This document shows positions 12,801 to 21,800 of a stretch of DNA of 64,000 nucleotides, in pieces. The stretch is taken from assembly GCF_001949145.1 (NCBI RefSeq), contig NW_019091457.1, positions 396,986-460,985 on the forward strand, given 5' to 3'. The translations under genes were made by a program, and so were the position numbers. The notes beneath the pieces are model-generated. The model ran no database searches. It was not told where the DNA came from and was given only the letters and a program-made list of their open reading frames with translations. This DNA is from Acanthaster planci (Eukaryota > Echinodermata > Asteroidea > Valvatida > Acanthasteridae). The stretch's first letter is position 1. Each line of letters begins with the position of its first letter.

Positions 12801-15800
12801 GCATGTGAAATGGAAGGATGTAATTCAAGAGACCATGTCTGTGAACAGGCTTCCAAGAAAAACATACTGTTTTTTCCAGAATGTGAACCCCAGAGTGTTT
12901 GCATGTGCACAGTTTGGTGACGAAGACATCATGACAGGGATAAATGAAGTGGAAACTAATCACAGCACCCAACCTCTTGACATTATTTTGAGAGCATGAA
13001 GTTACACGCACCGTGCCTCCCACTGGGATTTGAACCTCAAATTGAATCCAGCAGGTTTCACAGTAATGTCTCTTCTTCTAAACCTCGGTGAAATGGTCCA
13101 AATTGTTTGCATACGTGTTACAAAAAATCCCTAAACCTCGATGAGCTTACTTTGAAAGGGATCTTGAAAGATATTTGGTACGAAATTGACCTGGACAAAA
13201 TTGGAAATATGATAACGGTCTGTTTTACATTTTTGTGTTTAACCTGTTAGTGTCCAGGCAATGTTTATCGACAGAATGGGGAGGACTGTAAGACGAGTGA
13301 CGCCATTTGTTACAACGGCCAGTGCGTGACCTATGATGATCAGTGCAGAGCCTTGTGGGGAAATGGTGAGAAATGCGTCCCACAGCCATGTCCCAACTTC
13401 TTGGCTATGACTGAAAACAATGCGCACTTCCGTAGAAAACAAATGAAGTGGCTTGTTAGAAGTTTCCGTAGGCTTGTGCATTGTTTCTAGCCCTAGCCAT
13501 GTAACTCAGGCACGGCCCAAGATTAACGTGGCAGCCATTTTGGTGATCACTGCATGAATATTCGTCGAACCATAAAATAAGCGTTACTCACAACGTACAT
13601 TTTGATACACATTTATGCACGATTAATGCACACAACACAGACTGTAACATGCACATTTGGAACAATTAGGCCAAGGCTGTACACCGTGCTACTGCTGTAC
13701 TGAATTCAAATAATTCAGTATTTTAAGGTTTGGCGTTTAGCACAGTTTGGTTCAGCAAATTGAATTTGGCATGACAAGCCCTTTAGCTTGACAGGGTATG
13801 CTGCGCTATCGTCATTCCACACATCACAGCACTGCTCCATCCAAATTCAGCTTTTAGCACAACTGCTGTGTTGCTGTGCTATTGCCACACTCATTATAAT
13901 TAAGTTTCACACAGCAGTAGCATGGTGTCTAGTCTTGGCCGTAGTCTTGAATGTAGAGATTTCTTAGGCTGTTCATGCTTTGCCAGGTTCAGAGTTTAAA
14001 AGTGACAACAGAGGGGAGCATTCAAGCATTTGAAATTTGGGCTGAAATTTCCAAATTGCTTGGTTATGAACGGGTTTCGTGATAAGACGCGATGAGTCCG
14101 TAAAACAGCCAGCCTGTAGATCCTTAACGTAGAGGGTGAAACAGTGATTGATATTTTCCCGGTGACTCTGCAAACCAGGGTTTATTCTTTGCTTGCTTCA
14201 TCTTGTCTGTTTCACTTGGTTTTTTTGGGTTTTTTTGGTTTAACCAGGAGCCACAAATGGGCATGAGCTGTGCTATGACTTCAACGAGCAGGGATCCAAT
14301 CACGGGAACTGTGGGATGGACGAGAACGACAACTTCATCCGCTGTCCAAAGAGGTAAGCTTCAAGTATTGAAACCCAAGCCAGTAACCAGATCTTGTGCC
14401 TGCACTTTGCCTTGACATCTTTCATTCCCTGTTGCCAGTGCATCTGACCGCGAGAGTGGTGGGTCAGGATAATTTGACTCTCCATTTGTCATTTGGGACC
14501 TTTGCCGAACCAAACCCATCAATACTCATGAGCCAATTATCATGAAGCCGCTCTGCACCGTTTTCTCTACGCCTGTTTAACTTGAACCTTGTGTTGTCGG
14601 TCCTCCCATGCAGGGATTTAAAGTGCGGTAAGTTGATGTGCGAGGGTGGCGCTGACTTCCCCATCATTGGCTCGCTGGCAAGGGCCAGCGTGGGTTATCG
14701 CTTTGACTCCCAAGGAGTGAGGCACACCTGCAAGTCGGCCGGCATCGACCTCGGGGACGACATCCCGGACCCTGGGTACGTCGGTGATGGCTCCTTGTGC
14801 GGAAGCTCCAAGACTCAGGTTTGACTTTCTGTTTTTCCTTCTTTGGCTAGCGTTGACTGGTGGAGTCCTGTAGCCAGGTGGTTCAGAGGCCTCAGACTTG
14901 GAGGCCTCAGACTCGTTGGCCTCAGACTTGTCAAACTTTGAATGATTGTAGGTTCAATTTTAACCTGTGAGGTTCTTAAGTGGCTCAGTATCCCTCGCAA
15001 GACATTTTGCTGATAACTGTATCTCTTCATCTGTAGCAGGTGAAAATCTGCAAGTACAGCAATAGTCATTTGTGTTTTGAGCTGTAAGTTGCTCTGAAAT
15101 AGCACCAGCAAGCTGAGTGTTCCCCTGAGGCGATCACCGAGAAAACTCGACCGAACTGAGTGGGATTCGAACCCCGGGTCACCGCTTGTGAAAAGCTTAG
15201 GGGAAAAAAATGACGCTTGCATTCAGTGGGATCTGAGCCCATGATTTTTGGACAGACATGAGACCTCCACAGCTCTTTTGAGAGATAGAAGCTGAAACGT
15301 TATTGGAGCCTTCAGTATCAATGCAAATATCCGCGAGGTTTTTCCCCCCCCCGTCGATGGAAGCATTCCAATTTTTCCCTCCTTTGTTCTGCCCAGTTAT
15401 GTTTTGAGACGAGCTGCGTCAACAAATCCGACCTGAACATCAGAGACTGCCCCTTCAATTGTTACAACCATGGGGTGAGTAACATCAGGAAAAAATATTG
15501 TTTGCCGTGTTTTAGTCAAAGTTTTTCTGTGAACAGACTCACAGAGTCTCAATTCCTTCACGAAGAGGCCGAGATCTTAGATCCTTGTTTCATCAGTGCA
15601 CAGATTTTCATTTGCAAGCATTGTATTCTTTGTTTCAGGGTTCCCAGCCTTCCTGGAAATCAGGAAACAGCTGGGACATGAGTTTTCCCTTTTCCTTTTC
15701 CCGATTAGGGAAATATGAGGGAGTTAAAAACTGCCTGAAAACATTGAAGAGTTTGATCAGTCAAAAGAGAAAGTGATCAGTCTGTTACGTTCTGTCTCCT

Positions 15801-18800
15801 GTCAAAACAGCGTATCCACTGGAGGATTGGCCATGTTGGCTTTTTAGCGGAAATGGGTGGAAATAATTATCCTGGACTCTTCATCTTTCCATTTTTGGAA
15901 AATTCATCCGGCAGAACTTGTGGAAAAAAAGTGAGAAATAAATCCTGGGAACCCATTCTGTGTGTGCTTGTGTTAAGATTTCTCGATATTTTGTCCTACT
16001 GCGCGCAGTTCCCCTGTTCAATCTCTGACAGGTGGAGTGACTGTTCGTTATGACAGGTGACGTCCAAAAATCTATACCCAAAACTCTCTGCTTGTGATCG
16101 CTGTTATGTGCTACAGCACCTTGGTAAAAAATGTCAAGCTAACTCTGTAAGGACGAAACCCTCAGATACTAGAGGAAAATGCCCACAAGCCACAAATGCT
16201 TCTGAACCCCATGAAATGTGCTAACCGTCAACCGCAGAGTTTTCTGCCATAGTTCAAGATTTTTGCGAGCAGTATCCAAAGTCGTGATATTGGGTCCCAA
16301 AAAGTGCCAAACAGTGGAAGACCAGTCAATCAGTTTTTATAAACTTCCATAAAATTTACCAAGCCACCAATTTAACGCACCACCAATGCAGCTATCACTT
16401 TTTCAATCCCCACTGCCACTTTCATCATCACCACCACCACTATGTCTTGATCCCTCCTCCCCTACGCTGACTCCTCCCCCCCCGAACCATTAGAGAAGCA
16501 CCAGCGCCATTGTCTTGAGTTGTTACCATTTTGAAAAAGTTAAAATTACCCCTCTGTTTATTTCCAGGTTTGTAACAGTAACAACCACTGCCACTGTGAT
16601 CCCAAGTGGGCCCCGCCCTTGTGCAAGAGCTCGGGCTACGGAGGAAGCATCGACAGCGGACCGGCGCGACCCCAGGGTGACGGTAAGCACCCCCCCCTCC
16701 GCTAAGAAATCACCGACTGTGGCTTCATGCATGCATGCGTCATCGACGCCTGTGTTTTGTGTCTAGCCGCAGCCGTAACATTTGGACACACTCAGACTCA
16801 CCACATTTCTTAAACACCCGGGCACAGTCGTATCACAGCTTCGGCGTAAATCCTTGTTAACGGCCGTTTTGAACATGGGAATGCTGTTGGATCATTTCGC
16901 GGGGAGCACTGTTTCATTTGGGAATGTTAGCTTGTCCAATGGAAAACAGTCCTGAGGACCATTTTGAAATGTTGAATCCTACACGAACAAGTTTTTAATA
17001 CATAATACCCTTTCTGCCCATGCCCACTTTATAGAACTAACGCTCTACATAGATTGGCCACAAGAACCTGATTCTGCAAATATGAAGTCCTTAATAAGGC
17101 AGGGAGTGTTTACTCTTTTCAGGTTTTTCATACATCAAACAGCGGTAGATAATACTGCCCAGGCCCAGCAAGTGTAGGTGAAGTCCTTGTGTGACTGCTA
17201 TTTTGTGTCCCAAAGAATGAGGCTGTAAAGTGTGCTGTGGTTATGGCCCTTCCCACTTGAAAATAAGTGTGTGTTGCCAATGTGCAACCTATGGCATGCT
17301 CTACCGTGATGTGCATGTGTGATAGGAGATTTTTGTAGCATGGAGAATGGCTTGCGTTTATATCGGAAAGAATCCCGAGAAGCAAGTTGGCACGGTTTGT
17401 CTGCTTGCCCACTCAATGTCCAGGACAATGCCTGTGAGTAGGGGCCACTGCAGTGCTTGGAGCAGGCTGTCTGCGGTGAGAGTTGCCACAGTGTTGTGGC
17501 CAAGACTGCGGCGTCCCAGTGGATGTGCATGATTTGCATGCTGGGATTTGTGGCAGGAAAGAGATGGCTTGTCAGCATGCAGTGTTGAATCGAGGAGGAA
17601 AGGGGTTCACTTAGAAGTGTGTTCGGAGACGTTCTCCCCCTGTCTTGACAGCCGCCGAGTTGACACATTATCCAAATTAAATGTGTGGTCTTCAAGACAT
17701 TCCAAAATTCCCCCTTCCCTACCTTAAAAAGAATAATGATGATGATTTTTATCCGTGTTACATGTTCAGCACAGGAAACACCCTAAAATCCGACTGATTT
17801 CCATTTTTTTTTAATCAGAATTTTTGACATTTGTAATTTTCTTCTTTTTTTTTTTACTTCCCCCTTCCATCTCCCGTCTTATCCAAACCAACCCTGCTTG
17901 GAAATTAATCAACCCGTAATTTGAGTCTTTCCCTCGGTTTCACCCCTTCCTCTGTTTCCCAAACCTCCTTTCCACAGCTCCCACCGTTCCTCCACTAACA
18001 TCTGACAAGTCGGATAATTTGAACCCCGACTTCACGGACCATGACAAAGGTATATGCAGGCTGTGTAAGCACTCACCCCCCCAAAAAACCCAAGAAGTCA
18101 CCAAACCACTTCCTCACTCATTCAGCCATCGTAGATGAATTGTTTGCATTGCATTGAGCATGATAATCTTTGTTCATATCATCTAGCACGCATTCACACA
18201 TCCACTTCCCTTCGACAGTTTTGTTTGATACCTTCTTCCCTGTATAGTTTTGGAATTGGAAGTCTCACTTGCCACAGTAGTCAGCCTGTGAATTGTACCC
18301 CTTGCTGGGCTTAACGCACCAAAGTTTGATGAAATTTGTCACAACTTGCTGTGCGACCAATGCATTAAAATGCGACATTGGCAGAACTGCGCTTTGGCCG
18401 CAGTTTTGTGCTGTCAGCCCGCTAGTTTTTGTCACATGCAATGCACCTGTCGGCACGCAGTAGTTCATGCACACCGTTGACGGCGTGCACACACGATATC
18501 GTCGGCGAGGGAAGAGCATCACGGCTTTCCAAATGCAGATTATCAAAGATGGGATTATTGTATTTATGTTTGCAGGTCTGTTGCAGCATGTCTTTGTTGG
18601 GTACAATCAGTCATTCCGAGAAATAGACCCACTGCTCTGTGCAGTGCTCTGCTCTGTGTCTGTTGTTCCTGTTGGAAATCTCGGCCTCCATATCACATTT
18701 CAGGAGAAATCTTCCGTAACCCAGGATTAGAGAGAAAAAGTAATCAGCCAATGGCAGAGGAAGCAACGGATCTTGCCAGAAGATGAATCATTCGTGTAAT

Positions 18801-21800
18801 CTTTCAGCAATTTACACTGATGGACTGATTGTGCCCAGCATATTCTTCACATTGGTGATTGGTTTTTATCCACGTAATTGTCTACTAATCTGGATGTCGA
18901 GAAACACCTGTCTTTTTCCATCAGCTTTTTTTGGAACTTTTTCAATTTTTGTCTTAACCACTTCCTGCCGGGGACTCCGGAATCAGAGACGTATGGTTTA
19001 TATGCGTGGTCAGGGTCTCCAAACTCGGACAAAGGAAACAGGGCCCTGTAACAAAAGACCGTACTCCGAACAAAAGACCAAGCTGCTGGGCATTACCGAC
19101 ATTTTTCACCCTCAAAAGTGGTGATAATCCAGCCTTGTTTTGAAACCGTATACCAGGGTTTGGGGCATTGAGAGCGAGTGGATTACCACCGGGGAAAAAA
19201 GCACTCCACCACTGCAGCGATGAGCCACACAGCACCGCTGCACGCTAATCTGGCCCCTATTGAAAAGAGGTCAGCAGTGCACTGAGCCAGGTTCGTGAAC
19301 AAAAGAAAGTTATATAACACCGCACGATTTGGGCTCTGTTTACAAGGCTGCTGGCGTGGCTGAAATACTCGGGCGTCAATGAANNNNNNNNNNNNNNNNN
19401 NNNNNNNNNNNNNNNNNNNNNNNNNGTCATGCCGGCCCAGCATCATCAACATTGAAAAATGCCCCAGCATGAAGTGGTTAAAAGCCTTACTCGCTGCAAA
19501 AACAAACGAGAGTGTAATTTTTTGTGCTTGCAAATTTGTAGATGGTGATCCCATATCAGCTTGATCAGATTTCACCAGACACTTTTTGTAGCGTCACTTT
19601 TCACTGCAATTGCGTGAGGTCCGAACTGGCCGCAAGTGCAAGCGACTCGGCATTTCCAAGCCATCTGTCTCTATCCGCCAGTCTTCTTGCAGTGACCTTT
19701 ATCATTTACTTTTAACTTTCTGATTCATCCTTTAATCCTAATCCAAAATATTTGAGCACAAGGACATTCTTGAATGCCAATTGTCAAATGCCAGTGTAAG
19801 GAATTCTTGAAAAATTGTTTTTGTGAAGATCTTACCCAAGTCTTGGGCAAAAAACTTCTGAGGGAGTTGGGAAACCTGTGCACACAGAGCAGCAAAATGT
19901 GACTGCCAAACCCTGGGCTGTCGCGGCTCAGACTGTTTGGCGCCCTCTTTGGTATGAGTACTGATCCAGTGGGTATATGTTGCTGTTGAAGCAGAGAGCC
20001 GTTCTACCTTGCCGTCATAGCTATAGCTCTTGCCCTTTTGGGGCCCAATTTCATGGTAAAGACTCGCTGATACCCAGCACCACCCCCCCCCCAAAAAAAA
20101 TCAGTGCTTGCAGTTGGGAGGCCAGCAGGGAGTTTGACAGATATTCGAACATCTAAACTTTCTTTGTATTTACCGAGGAGTCTGTGCTATCAATCTTTGT
20201 CCCTTTTTAACACCATGACTGTGGCTGCAACACATATTTTATTGATGTACTTGTGCTCCTCTTTGTTGCTTTTTGAAAAAAGGAAATATTATCTTCAAAG
20301 TGTACCTAAAACCAGAGAGTTACAAATAAACGGTAGCAAAAGTGTTGCATAATTTGAGTTTACTTAACAACACATAGTATACAAACTCATCCTGTTTTTT
20401 CCTCTCTTGTAATTGAATATGGTTACTGGATTTTAATGAAAAGAGAAGACCTTCCGCCGTCTAATCAGAGTTCGATTGCCGTGTTGTTGGGAGCGAATGG
20501 GTTTTTGTCAGGTTTTGTCGGGCTATTTTGTCTCAGAATTGTATTGTTCCTGGGACACAAAGTGCGTGGGTTTAATTTGTCAACATGAGCGTTACGCTGC
20601 ACCCGAGTCTCTCGTCGAGAGCTACGTGTGGGTCTAGGTCTTCGCTCCATTGTCAATGCGTGGAGAGGCCTCGACAATAGATTTTCGGACAGGGCCGTAG
20701 TCTCTGAGATTGGGCTGGTCATTTAGCAGCAATTTCTGGAATTGGAATTGAAACTGTGAACATCACCAGCAATTATTTCAGCTTTATGTTATCAAATACG
20801 CTCCGCAGTGCAAGAATACTGCACAGGATTTGACTTGCATGCACTTAGAGATACAAACAAGAAGACTAGTTTGATAATAGCTTCATCCTGGTGCTCTCGG
20901 TCAACTTGTCTTGATGTAATTAACTAGGATGAATGTGCTGTTTTCCTTCTTTTTTTCTCTTAACTTTGACAGAGGTTGAGGCGTACAACAACACGATGGT
21001 GGCACTGCTCGTCGTGTTCTTGGTGGTCGTCCCCGGGCTTGTCTCTGGCGGAATAGCGGCATTCATCAAGAGGCAGAAACTGCAACAGATACTCTGCAAG
21101 AAGAGGTATGTCGGTGTCCGTGTTGGTCACCTCCCGTCCTCTTTTACCCTCTGCCTGAAAAATGACCTTCGCGTTGGCTTTGTTCTTCTCTCCAAACCGA
21201 CCTCCCTCCCGCAGGTCAAGATGTATGTCCTGTCCCCATCTATGACGTTGTTCACTCTGACGGTTTCCAAAGGGGGGGACGATTCCGTGTTTTGTTATGT
21301 TCTGTTCTGTTCAGCGACCATTCTATTGTATTTGTTGAGATATTGCTAAAGAGGGTAGTGGCCTGAAGTTGGGTGGTGGCCCAATTGTTCATGACTTTGG
21401 CCTTGTGCGGGGAGTTCTCAGCTCCTAATGAGACTTGCGGTGATTTACAAGCTAAACATACCCAACTCGGCCTGTTTTCGGGTGCATGCTGGGTGCAATC
21501 CTTCTGGGATTCGCTGCACAGAAATAAGCCCCTTTTACCAGTCTTAAAGTTCACGAAAAAATGCATTTCTTTTACGTGAGATTTTGCTTTTTGACCTGCC
21601 AGTTGTCAGGATGTCTTTTTAACTTGGAAAAAAAAAACCCAGAAAGGCAAAGAAAGAAATATCTGTTTTGATTCAGTAGCGTCCCGCCAGTTGCGTCGCA
21701 CCTGCAACGGCCCATGTACAAGCACGACATCAAACGCCCCAGTAGGCAAGGGTAAGTTGGAAGGCGGTCCTACCATCACTGTGCATCATCCATTGGCTAT

